Shown one piece after another: positions 50,265 to 59,916 of a stretch of DNA of 64,000 bases. A program made the position numbers and the translations under genes. Source of the stretch: Mycolicibacterium sarraceniae (GTDB taxonomy: Bacteria; Actinomycetota; Actinomycetes; Mycobacteriales; Mycobacteriaceae); contig NZ_AP022595.1 in NCBI RefSeq assembly GCF_010731875.1, forward strand, positions 2,294,001-2,358,000, read 5' to 3'. The notes under the pieces were generated by a model, which worked only from the letters and a program-made list of their open reading frames with translations, was not told the origin of the DNA and did no database searches. Positions within the stretch are counted from its first letter, which is position 1. Every line of letters starts with the position of its first letter.

Positions 50265-51503
50265 CTACCGCCGCCGCTTCACCGGCCGGCCCAGCAGCGT
50301 GACTTCCATCAGCCGACGGATCGTCGCGACGGACTCGGGGCCGGCCTCGCGATTGAGCAGCTGGCCAAAGTCCACCGTCAGCGAGAATGCCGCGGCCACC
50401 GCGTACCGGGCGGCGCCAATCTTCATTTCGGGCCGCGCCGCGGTCACCAACCGGGCCCACGCGTCCATCGTTGAATGCTCGATGGTCTCGAGCACCCGCA
50501 GATCCGGCTCCGGGATGTTCTGCCGCTCCGTGTAGTAGACGTAGGGCAGATCCGGTGACTCCGTCACGCGCCCGAGATAGTCATCGATCAACTCATCAAG
50601 GGCGGCTTCAGGATCGGCGGTACGCGACAGCGCATCGGCGACATCACTGGAATGCCGATCGGCCGCGCGCCGATACGCCAGCGCTAAGATTTCGGCCTTG
50701 CCGGTGAAGGATCGGTACAGCCCGGACGCCTGGATGCCGACGGCTGAGGCGATGTCCTCCATGCTGGTGTTGCGGTAGCCGTTCTCGTAGAACAACCGCA
50801 CCGACTCGTAGAGCACATGCTCGTACATCCCGGCTTCGGCACCGACGGTGATCGGCTTGGGTTGCGGCACGCCGCTGCGGCGCCGGGTCGCGGGCAGCTC
50901 GGCGGCGAGCACATCAGCCGCCATCGTGATGAGGCACGCGCGGATCTCGCCCACCGCAAGCTGATTGGAGTGATCGGTGATGCTGCCGATGACGCTGAGG
51001 GTGGCCGTCAACAGTGTCCGCAATTGATGCGGTGTCAGTTTGGGCCGCAGCAGCGCCAGCGGAATCTGCAGCCGGTGGCTCACCACCTTGAGTTGCGCGA
51101 CCAGGACGGCGCGGTCAGGATCGCGCAGGTAGCGCGCTTCCCACCGGTACAGCCCACCTGCTGTGCGGCATCTGATCGTGGTGTCGATCAAGGCGGAGGT
51201 CAAGGCGCGCAACGTGATCACCGGATCGTCATCGGTCTGCGCGTCGGCGAATGCGGTGGCGTCCACCAGCAATTGCCCCAGCCCCAGCACGGCGTCGCGG
51301 AACAAGTCGTACTTGCTGGGGGAGTGGCGATACAGCGCGGCGGGCGTGATGCCCACCCGCGCGGCGATGTCCTCCATGCTGACCGCGTGATAGCCCTGCG
51401 AGCCGAACGCATCAGCCGAGGCGCGGGCGATCTGCGCCTTACGGTCCTTGGGCCGCCGCCGCACGGCGGGTTCGCCATCTGATACGGACTCCACGTTGGT
51501 CAC
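50265..51503 (-). CDS. Tandem-domain TetR regulator (Mce3R-like), last gene of the mce operon
   Basis: This 412-residue protein contains two complete TetR units. The first HTH is SMEDIAARVGITPAALYRHS near residue 48, and the second is SMEDIASAVGIQASGLYRSF near residue 247; each is followed by a helical ligand-binding domain. Mce3R of M. tuberculosis, a repressor of the mce3 operon and other genes, has the same double architecture and a similar RRRPKDRK start. GTG 51503 overlaps the TGA of the preceding gene (GTGA), so the regulator is coupled to the operon it probably represses (inference). Each domain likely forms half a pseudo-symmetric DNA-binding unit. Confidence 0.85.
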   Translation of the reverse strand: MTNVESVSDGEPAVRRRPKDRKAQIARASADAFGSQGYHAVSMEDIAARVGITPAALYRHSPSKYDLFRDAVLGLGQLLVDATAFADAQTDDDPVITLRALTSALIDTTIRCRTAGGLYRWEARYLRDPDRAVLVAQLKVVSHRLQIPLALLRPKLTPHQLRTLLTATLSVIGSITDHSNQLAVGEIRACLITMAADVLAAELPATRRRSGVPQPKPITVGAEAGMYEHVLYESVRLFYENGYRNTSMEDIASAVGIQASGLYRSFTGKAEILALAYRRAADRHSSDVADALSRTADPEAALDELIDDYLGRVTESPDLPYVYYTERQNIPEPDLRVLETIEHSTMDAWARLVTAARPEMKIGAARYAVAAAFSLTVDFGQLLNREAGPESVATIRRLMEVTLLGRPVKRRR

Positions 51504-52276
51504 GCTCCGCCGAACTGCGGGCGCAGCACCGAACTCAGTGCCGCTAAAGGGATGTGTGCCTGAACCGTGCCGCCATCCAGGTACCACTGCATGATTCCGG
51601 GCGTGTAGTCCAATGGAGTGTCGCGTCCCACTGGATAGTCCGGCAAATACAGGATCAGCTCGTCGCCGGACAGCGCCCACGCCTTGTAGCCACCCGAATA
51701 CACCTTGTCCGGCCCCCACCGATCCGCGATGAACGGATAGCTGCCCGCCTGGTGCGGTGGGGGCGCCTGGTCCAGTGCGTCGGAGATGAACGGCTCCCCC
51801 AGCGCCGCGACGGCGCCGAAGTCGGTGCCCGGCTTCAGCACATCGGCCAGCCCCAGCCGAACGCCGCGGCCCATATCCCAGGTGAATGTCCGGTATGCGT
51901 TGTTGAATTGAGGCCCATCGGCGTGATAGTCCTCGTGGAACACCACCGTCAGCACGTCACCGCGCTGCAGCACCTGGAAGTTCTCCTCGCCGAAGCTGTC
52001 GGCCGCCATGTGCACGCCGACGTTGCGCCAGTTGGTGACCAGCTGCGTCAGATAGTCGCGAATGGTTGGGCCGGTCACCGGATTGTCGATCAGATCCACG
52101 GGGACGGCCACCTTGATATCGCGGACCGCCTTGCGTTCCGACGGCACCAAGGTATGGCAGTACTTGCCGTCCCACTGCGTTCCGACGCTTGAGCAGAAAT
52201 CCGGCGCCGACGCACCGGCCACCGGCGCCACCGCCAACGACGCTGCTGTGAGAGCCCCACACAGTCGGATTCGCAT
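51500..52276 (-). CDS. Exported DUF3298-like protein of the mce operon
   Basis: This 258-residue protein starts with a signal peptide (MRIRLCGALTAASLAVAPVA, cleavage near residue 22). The mature part has two Cys (DFCSSVG, KYCHTLV) near its N-terminus and a beta-rich body with VLTVVFHEDYHADGPQFNNA and FTWDMGRGVRLGLADVLKPG resembling the DUF3298/RsiV-type C-terminal domain seen in Rv1975 at the end of mce3. ATG 52276 is used because the signal peptide starts there. The role in Mce transport is unknown. Confidence 0.75.
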   Translation of the reverse strand: MRIRLCGALTAASLAVAPVAGASAPDFCSSVGTQWDGKYCHTLVPSERKAVRDIKVAVPVDLIDNPVTGPTIRDYLTQLVTNWRNVGVHMAADSFGEENFQVLQRGDVLTVVFHEDYHADGPQFNNAYRTFTWDMGRGVRLGLADVLKPGTDFGAVAALGEPFISDALDQAPPPHQAGSYPFIADRWGPDKVYSGGYKAWALSGDELILYLPDYPVGRDTPLDYTPGIMQWYLDGGTVQAHIPLAALSSVLRPQFGGA

Positions 52277-52281
52277 ATGAA

Positions 52282-52890
52282 TCAGGGAAGTTCGACTTTG
52301 CTTGCCCGCCATACACCGTCGACCTTATCCATGGTCATCTTGACCCGGCTGCGATCGATGCGGGGATCCGGCGCGGCGGAATTGGCCACCGTCTGGTCGA
52401 CGAACATGAGCACGACAACCTGGTTCTTCGTGGCCGACTTCACCGCGGAGTCGATCACGATGCCGCGCGCGGTGGCCTTGTTGTCCACCAACAACTGGCG
52501 CAGCTGAGCACTGGATTGCGAATACATATCCTTGAATTCGCCGGTCGCGCCGTTGAGTACGTCAGTGAAATTCTGGTCCACGTTATTGGAGTCGATGCTC
52601 GTCAGCACCTGCGCGTAGCGCACGGCGGCCTGCTGGGCATCCCGCGATGCGGTCGCGATCTGCCGCTCCTGTAACACCTGCCAACCCAGGATGCCGGTTG
52701 CCCCGAGCAGCCCAACAATCAACGCCCACAACAACCCACGGCGGACCAGCGTCGGCCACCGTCGGACCGATGGCTTCTCGACGGCCTCGGTCTGCGACGC
52801 ATCGGCGGCATCGGCAGTATCGGCCTCGACGTCGGCAGTATCGGCCTCGGCGTCGGCAGTCTCGACTTCGGTCTCACTGGTAACGGTCAC
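52282..52890 (-). CDS. MCE-associated membrane protein (Mas)
   Basis: This 202-residue single-pass protein has an acidic cytoplasmic N-terminus (about 38 residues, with the 7-residue repeat VEADTAD), a basic stretch, a membrane segment near residues 50-72 (RRGLLWALIVGLLGATGILG) and an outside domain with YAQVLTSIDSNNVDQNFTDV typical of Mas proteins. Mas proteins stabilise or connect Mce complexes in mycobacteria. The repeat is also visible in DNA (52810-52865). It follows mceF with 12 bases between. Confidence 0.85.
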   Translation of the reverse strand: MTVTSETEVETADAEADTADVEADTADAADASQTEAVEKPSVRRWPTLVRRGLLWALIVGLLGATGILGWQVLQERQIATASRDAQQAAVRYAQVLTSIDSNNVDQNFTDVLNGATGEFKDMYSQSSAQLRQLLVDNKATARGIVIDSAVKSATKNQVVVLMFVDQTVANSAAPDPRIDRSRVKMTMDKVDGVWRASKVELP

Positions 52891-52902
52891 CGCAATCTCC
52901 TT

Positions 52903-54153
52903 CTAGCTCGGCGGTTCGATCGGCAGCACCGGGCCGCCATAGGGGGTCGGAATGGTGTAGCGGCCCTTGGGTGTTGGGTCCGTGGTCGCACCCAGGTCGG
53001 CGCCGGGCGGGGGACCGGCGGTGTCATCGCCGGCCGGCCGCGGCGCGTTCTTGGCGCCGCGAATCAACACTGCCGGATCGTCATCGCGGCAGTAGGTGTA
53101 CAGGTAGGGCTCGGGGTAGTCGGCGGAGGCCGCTGGCCGCCGCGGTGTCCCGTAATCGCAGGCGTAGCGCGGGTAGATATCGGCGGTCGCCCACAAGCCG
53201 TGGTCGTGCATCACGGTGCCCCACGCATCGAGCAGCGACCCGCGGTAGTCCGGGAACAGCGCGTTGAGCGCCGGCACCCGGACATACAACAGTTGCGATG
53301 CGGTGGCCATGCTGGTCAGCAGTCCCACCATGGTGTCGGAGTTGTCCGTGAACAGATTATCGGTGGCAGAGAGGGTGTGCGGTGTCTGGTCGACGAGCCG
53401 GCGATACCCGTCGACCATCTTGTCCACCCCGGTGAACGTGCGGCCGAGATTTCCGGTGGTCACCTTCAGCCCCGCGTTCTTGTCGGCGGCCATCGTCAAC
53501 ACGATGCGGCTGGTTCGCAGCATGCTTGTGGTCTGCGGCAGAACCGAATCCAGGGTGGACAACAGGAAGGTGCCGCCGTCGATGATGTCGGCCAGCTTCT
53601 GCGGGCCCTCCGTGCTCAGGCTCAGCTCTTTCTTGATCAGCTCGAGCTTGGCCGGATCGACCTGCTTTAGCATCCCGTCCGCGTTGGCCAGCAGTTGCGC
53701 AAGACTGACCGGCACCGAGGTGTTGGTCTGCGCGACAACGCTGCCGTCCTTGAGGTACGGGCCAGCATCGGAATCCGGCACGAATTCGATGTACTGCTCA
53801 CCGGCCGGGGACAGCCCCGACACCCGCACCGGACTGGCCGCCGGGATCCGCACATCGGAGCGCACCGTGGCCACCGCGGCGACACCATCGGGGGTGATCG
53901 CCAGTGATTGCACCCGCCCGATCGGCACCCCGCGCAGCGTGACGTCCTGATTGGGCAGGAGCCCACCGGATTCCGCCAACTTGATCGTCACGCGGTACGC
54001 CGAGTCGAACGGTGTCACCCGCAGCGCACCGACCAACACATAGGCGGCCGCGAGCACCATCGTCAGCACCAAACCCGCTGTCGACAACCACAAGCGGTGC
54101 CGATGCCCGTACCTGACTGCGCGCACCAGCCCATCGGCTGTCTTGTCGATCAT
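52903..54153 (-). CDS. mceF: MceF family protein
   Basis: This 416-residue mammalian-cell-entry-family protein has a membrane anchor (residues 21-45, LWLSTAGLVLTMVLAAAYVL), one MCE beta-barrel domain (RVTIKLAESGGLLPNQDVTL to IPAASPVRVSGLSPAGEQYI) and a helical tunnel-forming stretch, then a Pro/Gly-rich tail. The Mce proteins A to F form a hexameric tunnel carrying lipids across the mycobacterial envelope. It overlaps mceE by four bases (ATGA). Confidence 0.92.
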   Translation of the reverse strand: MIDKTADGLVRAVRYGHRHRLWLSTAGLVLTMVLAAAYVLVGALRVTPFDSAYRVTIKLAESGGLLPNQDVTLRGVPIGRVQSLAITPDGVAAVATVRSDVRIPAASPVRVSGLSPAGEQYIEFVPDSDAGPYLKDGSVVAQTNTSVPVSLAQLLANADGMLKQVDPAKLELIKKELSLSTEGPQKLADIIDGGTFLLSTLDSVLPQTTSMLRTSRIVLTMAADKNAGLKVTTGNLGRTFTGVDKMVDGYRRLVDQTPHTLSATDNLFTDNSDTMVGLLTSMATASQLLYVRVPALNALFPDYRGSLLDAWGTVMHDHGLWATADIYPRYACDYGTPRRPAASADYPEPYLYTYCRDDDPAVLIRGAKNAPRPAGDDTAGPPPGADLGATTDPTPKGRYTIPTPYGGPVLPIEPPS

Positions 54154-55364
54154 GGCGGCGGCTCCGACGCAGGCGGCCCTGGCGGCGGGCCCGGTGGTGG
54201 ACCCTGTGGCGCGACGATCAGCTCGCCGGGATCAGTGGGACTGGGCAGTACCGGAACCTGCGGCACGCCGGGACCGGACCCGACGACCCGCTGCTGTAGC
54301 CGCCACAGCGTGTACTTGAACGTGCCCGCCATCTGGGCCCAGTTGTAGCGCTTGGGTCCGTGGAAACCGGGGTCGCCGAGGTACCCGGCATCGGGCATTG
54401 ACCCGAGCACCAGGCGGTCGATACTGGCCCGCACCGAAAACGCATTGCTGGCCGTCACTTTGATGATCGGCGGCATCAGCCGGTTCAGTGCGGCCAGATT
54501 CGCGTCCGGAGCCAGGACCACGTCATTCCAGGATCGCGCGACGGTGTTGGCGTCACCGATCACGCTGCGCCCGCTGGTGTCGGTGCCCGCGATCGACGGG
54601 AATTTCTCCAGCTGCCTGCTGGTGTCACCGACCTGCTGGACGACGTCGGCCACGGTGTCGGCGTTGGCGGCCAGGGTGTCGCTCGCCGGACCTGCCGCGG
54701 CCATCACCTCGGCTAGCGCCTGGTTCTTGGCGTCGAGATTCTTGGCCAATTGCGATGTCTCGGTGAGTGCCTGGGAGATCTCGTCGGAGCGCGCCGTCAG
54801 CTTGGACAGGGTGCTGTTGGTCTTGGCGATGATGTCGCCGAATGCCTGGCCCTGATCGCCGGTCGCCTTGCCCATGCCGTTGATGACATTGGTGAGATTG
54901 CGGACCGCACCGCCGTTGACCATGATCGCCGCGGAGCTGAGCACCGACTCGACCGTGGCCGCTGCCGTCGTGGAATCCAGGCCGATGGTGTCGCCGTCCT
55001 TCAACAGCGGGGCGGTCGCGGGGGCGTCTGACGGTGGTTTCAGCGCGATGAACACATCACCCAGTGGGGTGGCCGACCGGAGCTCGACGGTGGTGCCCTG
55101 CGGGAGGCGGACGCCGTCCATGACCCGAATCGTGGTGACCGCGGTGTAGTTACGCGCCACCATGGTCTCCATCTGCCCGACGTCGGCGCCAGCGAGCTTC
55201 ACCTTGGCATTGGCGGGCAGGTTCAGCGCATTGGAGAAGATTGCGGTCAGCCGGTATCCGCCACTGCCGACGGTCGGGGCGGGCAGCGGCAGGCTTGACA
55301 GCCCGTTGGGCGCGCATGCTGTCGCACCGACCGCGACCACGAGAACCGCTACGAGGCGCTTCAT
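54150..55364 (-). CDS. mceE: MceE family lipoprotein
   Basis: This 404-residue MCE protein has a lipoprotein signal (MKRLVAVLVVAVGATACAPN; lipobox ATAC, Cys17), an MCE domain (GGYRLTAIFSNALNLPANAK to TTVELRSATPLGDVFIALKP), a helical region with coiled coil (ITAKTNSTLSK type segment near residue 185) and a Pro-rich C-terminus ending in PPGPPASEPPP. MceE is the lipid-anchored subunit in all characterised systems. Its ATG overlaps the TGA of mceD. Confidence 0.92.
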   Translation of the reverse strand: MKRLVAVLVVAVGATACAPNGLSSLPLPAPTVGSGGYRLTAIFSNALNLPANAKVKLAGADVGQMETMVARNYTAVTTIRVMDGVRLPQGTTVELRSATPLGDVFIALKPPSDAPATAPLLKDGDTIGLDSTTAAATVESVLSSAAIMVNGGAVRNLTNVINGMGKATGDQGQAFGDIIAKTNSTLSKLTARSDEISQALTETSQLAKNLDAKNQALAEVMAAAGPASDTLAANADTVADVVQQVGDTSRQLEKFPSIAGTDTSGRSVIGDANTVARSWNDVVLAPDANLAALNRLMPPIIKVTASNAFSVRASIDRLVLGSMPDAGYLGDPGFHGPKRYNWAQMAGTFKYTLWRLQQRVVGSGPGVPQVPVLPSPTDPGELIVAPQGPPPGPPPGPPASEPPP

Positions 55365-56476
55365 TTCTGTCCCATCGCAGCCATACCGTCCAGCACATAT
55401 GTGAGCCCGAAGTCTGGTCCGAAGTCCTGCAATGTTCCTGTGCTGCAGCCCAGTTGGCGTAAGCCCATCATGTTGCAGATCTCTTTGGCGCCCTGATTGT
55501 CGAACAAGATCCGGTCGGTGAGAACCCGGGCCCTTGCCGCGCCGTTGTTCTGGTCGACGACGTTGTACATGTTGTCCAGCGTCAACGGGGCCACGTCAAG
55601 GAACTCGGCGAGATCCCGCCGGCGTTCGACGAAGGTGTTGGCCGTCGTACTGCCGTTATTGGCAACGGCTTTGATGTTATCGCGGTTCTTCTCCAGGAAG
55701 TCACCGACCTGTGTCAGCAGAGTGTTCATCGTCTTGCCGGTGGTGCCGCTGCCGAAGTTCTGGTCGTTGACAATCTGGCTCAACTGACGCACGGTGGTCC
55801 CGAAATCGCGCAGCTTCGCGTCATTGTCGGCGGCGGCCTGTAGTAGTGAACTGAGGTTGCGCACGATCGTGGTCAGCTGGTCTCGGGTCTGCGCGCCGCC
55901 GTCGGCGGACAGGCGCAACGCGTTCGACAGCTGACCGAGTGCGTCCTTAATCTTCTGGCCGTTACCGTCGGCGATCGCCGCACCCGAGTTCACGACGTCG
56001 GCTACCGGACCGTTGCCGTTGCCGTCGCCTTTGAGTGACACCGAGATCTTGTCGAGAACACCGAGCACTCTGGCGAATTCGACGGGCGTCTTCGTCCTCG
56101 GCAGCCCGATGGTGTCGTGGTCCTTGAGGACCGCGCCGCCCCTATACGGCGGGGTGAGTTCGATCTGGCGGTCGGTCAGAATCGACGTCGAGATCGTCAC
56201 CGCCTGAGCGTCCGCGGGAATCGTGACGTCACGGTCCACGGTGAACTGGACCTCGACGTAGCCGGTCTTGGGGGTGATCGCGGTGACCTTGCCGACCGGC
56301 ATACCCAGCACGGCGACCGTGTTGTCGACATAAAGCCCGGCAGCGCTCTCGAATTGGGCGGTCAGCGTGATGTGATCGGTGCTCGATTTGAAGTACACCC
56401 ACGCGACGGTGACCACCGATGCGACCGTCACCACGACCACCGTCAGAAGCGCCAGCAGCCTGGCCCTGGCGCTCAC
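55361..56476 (-). CDS. mceD: MceD family protein
   Basis: This 371-residue MCE protein has an N-terminal membrane anchor (ARLLALLTVVVVTVASVVTV, residues 3-28), an MCE domain (TLTAQFESAAGLYVDNTVAV to DAQAVTISTSILTDRQIELT) and a long helical region. A GTG at 56476 overlaps the mceC stop (GTGA). C-terminal residues YVLDGMAAMGQK are complete and lack the long Pro-rich tail seen in some MceD proteins. Confidence 0.92.
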   Translation of the reverse strand: MSARARLLALLTVVVVTVASVVTVAWVYFKSSTDHITLTAQFESAAGLYVDNTVAVLGMPVGKVTAITPKTGYVEVQFTVDRDVTIPADAQAVTISTSILTDRQIELTPPYRGGAVLKDHDTIGLPRTKTPVEFARVLGVLDKISVSLKGDGNGNGPVADVVNSGAAIADGNGQKIKDALGQLSNALRLSADGGAQTRDQLTTIVRNLSSLLQAAADNDAKLRDFGTTVRQLSQIVNDQNFGSGTTGKTMNTLLTQVGDFLEKNRDNIKAVANNGSTTANTFVERRRDLAEFLDVAPLTLDNMYNVVDQNNGAARARVLTDRILFDNQGAKEICNMMGLRQLGCSTGTLQDFGPDFGLTYVLDGMAAMGQK

Positions 56477-57492
56477 TTGCAGTCCTTGTAGTACTGGATC
56501 AGGCCGAACTGCTTGGCCCGCCCGCTGATCGCGCACATCCAGGAGTCGATTGCCGGGACGTTCGGCGTGTTGAAGTCGACGGCGTTGCCCGTGCCGCTGG
56601 CGTTGGCGAAACCGCGCAGTGCCACCGGGCCGGCCTGCAGGGTGCTGCGCAGCAGATCGTCATGCTGGGCCAGCAGATCGGAGAGCTGTCTCAGATTCGT
56701 CAGCGTCTGGTCCAGCTCAGCCCGATTGGTCACCACGGTGGTGCTCAGCATGTTCACCACATTGGTTAACGCCGTTATCATCGCGCGGAACGTCGCGCTG
56801 CGATCCACGAACCGGCCGATCAGCTCCTGCCCCTGATTGATCATCGCGGCGATATTGGCGTGCTGGCGTTCCAGGGTGCTGCTGATCATGTCCGTGCTCT
56901 TCAGCAGCGAGCCCAATTGATCTCGGCGGTCGGCGATCACCGTCGACAGCGTTTGGATGTTCCTCATGGCCTGCGGCACCACGGCGGGCAGGCCCTGCAT
57001 CTGCGTGCCCAGGATTCCCAGCGATTTCGCGAAGGCATCGGTGTCGACCTGCTCATAGGTGGTCGTCAGGTCGGACAGCGCCTCCTGCAGGTCGTAGGGC
57101 ACCTCGGTGTGGGACAGATCGAAGGTGTTGTCGGGCAGCGTCCCACCGTCTTCGGGCTCCAGCGCCAGGTAGCGCGAACCCAGGATGGTGGCAACCTTGA
57201 TCACCGCCCGCGAGTTCTTGCCCAGCACGATGTCATCGCGCACCTCCAGGCCGGCTTCGACGTAGTCGCCGGCCAGTTTCATGCTGGTGACCTTGCCGAC
57301 CTGGATACCGCCGATGGTGATCGGATTCCCGGTCTGCAGGGCGGCGGCCTGGAGGAACTTCGCGGTGTAGTGCCGATGACCGACGTTGGCCGCGTTGGCA
57401 ATCAGCATCGCCCCGACGATGACGCCGACCACGGTGACGGCGATCAGACCTAGCCAGGTCTTGTTGTAACTTTCCAGCTTGCCCCTAGCCAT
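56473..57492 (-). CDS. mceC: MceC family protein
   Basis: This 339-residue MCE protein starts MARGKLESYNKTWLGLIAVT with a membrane segment to about residue 34, followed by the MCE domain (YTAKFLQAAALQTGNPITIG to AVIKVATILGSRYLALEPED) and tunnel helices. The C-terminus has MCAISGRAKQFGLIQYYKDC with paired Cys. ATG 57492 overlaps the end of mceB by eight bases. Confidence 0.92.
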   Translation of the reverse strand: MARGKLESYNKTWLGLIAVTVVGVIVGAMLIANAANVGHRHYTAKFLQAAALQTGNPITIGGIQVGKVTSMKLAGDYVEAGLEVRDDIVLGKNSRAVIKVATILGSRYLALEPEDGGTLPDNTFDLSHTEVPYDLQEALSDLTTTYEQVDTDAFAKSLGILGTQMQGLPAVVPQAMRNIQTLSTVIADRRDQLGSLLKSTDMISSTLERQHANIAAMINQGQELIGRFVDRSATFRAMITALTNVVNMLSTTVVTNRAELDQTLTNLRQLSDLLAQHDDLLRSTLQAGPVALRGFANASGTGNAVDFNTPNVPAIDSWMCAISGRAKQFGLIQYYKDCK

Positions 57493-58540
57493 TGGCCATA
57501 TTCCTGCATCGCGGGGTGTACGCGGCCTTGTCACCCGGTGTCGCGTGGTCGACGATGATCGGCACCACATCGTTGAGGCCGGGGAAGAAGCCGGTGACGT
57601 TCAGGTCGCAGGCGTACGCGTTGGCGAAGGCGCCTTCGTTGGTGATCCGGGCCAGGCCTTTGAGCATCAACGGCAGGTTGTCACCGGTGAACGCCAGCTG
57701 CGGTTCGATGCTGACCAGGTGGCCGGTGAAACCTGGCTGGCGGGTAACCATCTCGTTGAGCTGGGGGGTGACGGTGTCGGAGATGGTGGACAGCTGGCGG
57801 GTCACCCGCGCCATCGTGCCCGTCGAGTCCACCAGCTCGTCACGTCGCCCATTGAAGTCGCTCACCACCTTGTTGGTCTGGGCGAGCACCTGATCGAGGC
57901 TCTCGTTCTGCGCCGAGAGGCTCGTCATCACCGTGTTCAGCTGGGTGATGACGCTGCCGAGAGTCTGGTCGCGCCCAGCGAAAGTGTCGGTGAGCGTAGA
58001 GGTTTGGCTGACCAGGTCCACGATCGAGGCGTTGTCGCCCTGCAGCGACTGGATCACGCCCTTGGTCAGGTTGTCGGCGTCGCGGGGGTTTAGCACGCTG
58101 AACAGCGGTTCGTAACCGTTGAGCAAGGTACCGACGTCGAATGACGGGTCGGTGCGCTCGAGCGGGATCGTGGAGTGCGGGGCGAGTGGAGCCGGATCGC
58201 CGATCTTGCCCAGCGACAATCCCACATAGCGCTGACCGACCATGTTCTGATAGGTCACCGAGGCGACGGTGTTGCCGAAGAGGTGTTGATCGTTCTGGAC
58301 GACGAACGACACCTTGGCCAATTTGCCACTCAGTTCGATTTTTTCGACCCGGCCGACCCGGACGCCGGCCATCCGGACGTCGTCACCCTCGCGCAGTCCG
58401 TAGACGTCGGTGAACATCGCGGCGTACGGCGTAGTGGGGCCGGCTACGTCACGGCGCAGCGTCACGTACACCAGCCAGGTCAGTGTGATGGTCACAATCA
58501 TGAACAGCGACAGCCCGATCAGTGGGGCGCGAAATTTCAT
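57485..58540 (-). CDS. mceB: MceB family protein
   Basis: This 351-residue MCE protein has an N-terminal anchor (LIGLSLFMIVTITLTWLVYV, residues 7-27), an MCE domain (PYAAMFTDVYGLREGDDVRM to HLFGNTVASVTYQNMVGQRY) and helical repeats. The MceB-specific YACDLNVTGFFPGLNDVVPI with one Cys and a final Cys in CRNMANG are present, consistent with a disulfide. It lies two bases after mceA. Confidence 0.92.
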   Translation of the reverse strand: MKFRAPLIGLSLFMIVTITLTWLVYVTLRRDVAGPTTPYAAMFTDVYGLREGDDVRMAGVRVGRVEKIELSGKLAKVSFVVQNDQHLFGNTVASVTYQNMVGQRYVGLSLGKIGDPAPLAPHSTIPLERTDPSFDVGTLLNGYEPLFSVLNPRDADNLTKGVIQSLQGDNASIVDLVSQTSTLTDTFAGRDQTLGSVITQLNTVMTSLSAQNESLDQVLAQTNKVVSDFNGRRDELVDSTGTMARVTRQLSTISDTVTPQLNEMVTRQPGFTGHLVSIEPQLAFTGDNLPLMLKGLARITNEGAFANAYACDLNVTGFFPGLNDVVPIIVDHATPGDKAAYTPRCRNMANG

Positions 58541-58542
58541 TC

Positions 58543-59916
58543 TCAGCCTCCCGGCGCTTCGGCGGGCAGCGGTGGTGGGGCTACCGGGGGTGCCGGCGGT
58601 GGTAGTGCGTCATCAGGGTCGGAGGTGCCCGGCACGCGGGGGAACGGTGGTGCCCACCACGGAGTCGGCGGATTCTGGTCCGCAAGATTCGGGTTGGGGT
58701 TGATCAGGGGCGGGCCTACGGCGACCAGGTTGCCGTCGGGCCCGACGACGGTGCCCGGCGTCGGCGCGAGGTCCTTGGGCGGCTGGTAATTCTGCGGCAG
58801 CAGCATTTCGGGAAGGTCGGGGCGCACGATGATCTGCGGTGCGGTGTGACAACTGTTGCCCAACAGCTGGCCGTAGCGGGGGCAGTCAGCCCTGGTGTAG
58901 GTGGAGCTCGGTGTCAGCGACAGATTGACGCGCATGTTGCCGGTGTCCAGCTCGGGAATCCACACCTCTTCGAAGAACTTGCGAGACAGGTTATTCAGTT
59001 TCGTGAACGCCGGCACGAACTTGCCCGCGTTCATCGCGAGGCTGCCCAGCACCGGAGTGAGATGGTTGGTGATCCCGGTGAGCTGGTCGATGTGGTTGTC
59101 GATCGCCGTCCGAGTGGTGCCCACGGTGTGGGCGCTGCCGGTGAGCAATGTGGTCAGCGCTGAGCGCTTTTCGGCCAGCACCTGCATGGGTTCGACCGCT
59201 TGGTGCAGGGCGTCGACCAGATCAGGTGCGGTGGCGGCCAATCCGTGCGTGGCATCGATCAGCGCGGACACCGTGGAGGGTCCCGCATCGGTGCTAATGA
59301 TCGAGTTCAGCTGATCGAGTAGCCGGTTGAGCTGGGCGCCACTGGCGAGCAGCTTGTCCCGGCGGTTCTCGGTGGCGGCGTTGACCGCCGCCAGGATCCC
59401 CACGCTGCGGTCCTCACCCCCGCGCCCGCTGGCGGCGAGCACGTCGCGCAGCTTGCTGATGGTGGTCTGGAACAGCACTGTCGGCAGCGCGGTGTCCTCG
59501 GGAATGTGTTCGCCGGCCTGGATCGCCGGGCCCGCACCGGTGGCGACCAGTTGCAGCGATGACACCGCGAACACATTGGACGGAACCACCCGCGCGGTCA
59601 CCGAAGCCGGGATGGAGCCGGCGTATTCGGGTTTGAGGTCGATGTGGACGAAATTGGGATGACCGTTGGCGGCCGGGGTCACGCTGTCGACCGCGCCGAC
59701 CAGCACCCCGCGATACTTCACATCCGACTTCTGCGGCAACCCGTCACCGACGTTGAGCAGATCGGCGACCACCCGGACGTACTCGGTGAGCTTGCCGTTG
59801 GACTTGGCCAGCAGCAGCGTGGTCACCAGCGCCGCCACCAGGACCACGGCCAGGCCGCAGAGAAGCAGCTGACGGTCCGAGGGGCCGCGCCCATCCGTGT
59901 CAAACGAATTCGCCAT
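58543..59916 (-). CDS. mceA: MceA family protein
   Basis: This 457-residue MCE protein is the first Mce subunit of the operon. It has a membrane anchor (residues 17-39, LLLCGLAVVLVAALVTTLLL), the MCE domain (LTEYVRVVADLLNVGDGLPQ to ASVTARVVPSNVFAVSSLQL), tunnel helices and a Pro-rich C-terminal tail (PPPAPPVAPPPLPAEAPGG). It directly follows yrbEB with no gap. Confidence 0.92.
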   Translation of the reverse strand: MANSFDTDGRGPSDRQLLLCGLAVVLVAALVTTLLLAKSNGKLTEYVRVVADLLNVGDGLPQKSDVKYRGVLVGAVDSVTPAANGHPNFVHIDLKPEYAGSIPASVTARVVPSNVFAVSSLQLVATGAGPAIQAGEHIPEDTALPTVLFQTTISKLRDVLAASGRGGEDRSVGILAAVNAATENRRDKLLASGAQLNRLLDQLNSIISTDAGPSTVSALIDATHGLAATAPDLVDALHQAVEPMQVLAEKRSALTTLLTGSAHTVGTTRTAIDNHIDQLTGITNHLTPVLGSLAMNAGKFVPAFTKLNNLSRKFFEEVWIPELDTGNMRVNLSLTPSSTYTRADCPRYGQLLGNSCHTAPQIIVRPDLPEMLLPQNYQPPKDLAPTPGTVVGPDGNLVAVGPPLINPNPNLADQNPPTPWWAPPFPRVPGTSDPDDALPPPAPPVAPPPLPAEAPGG

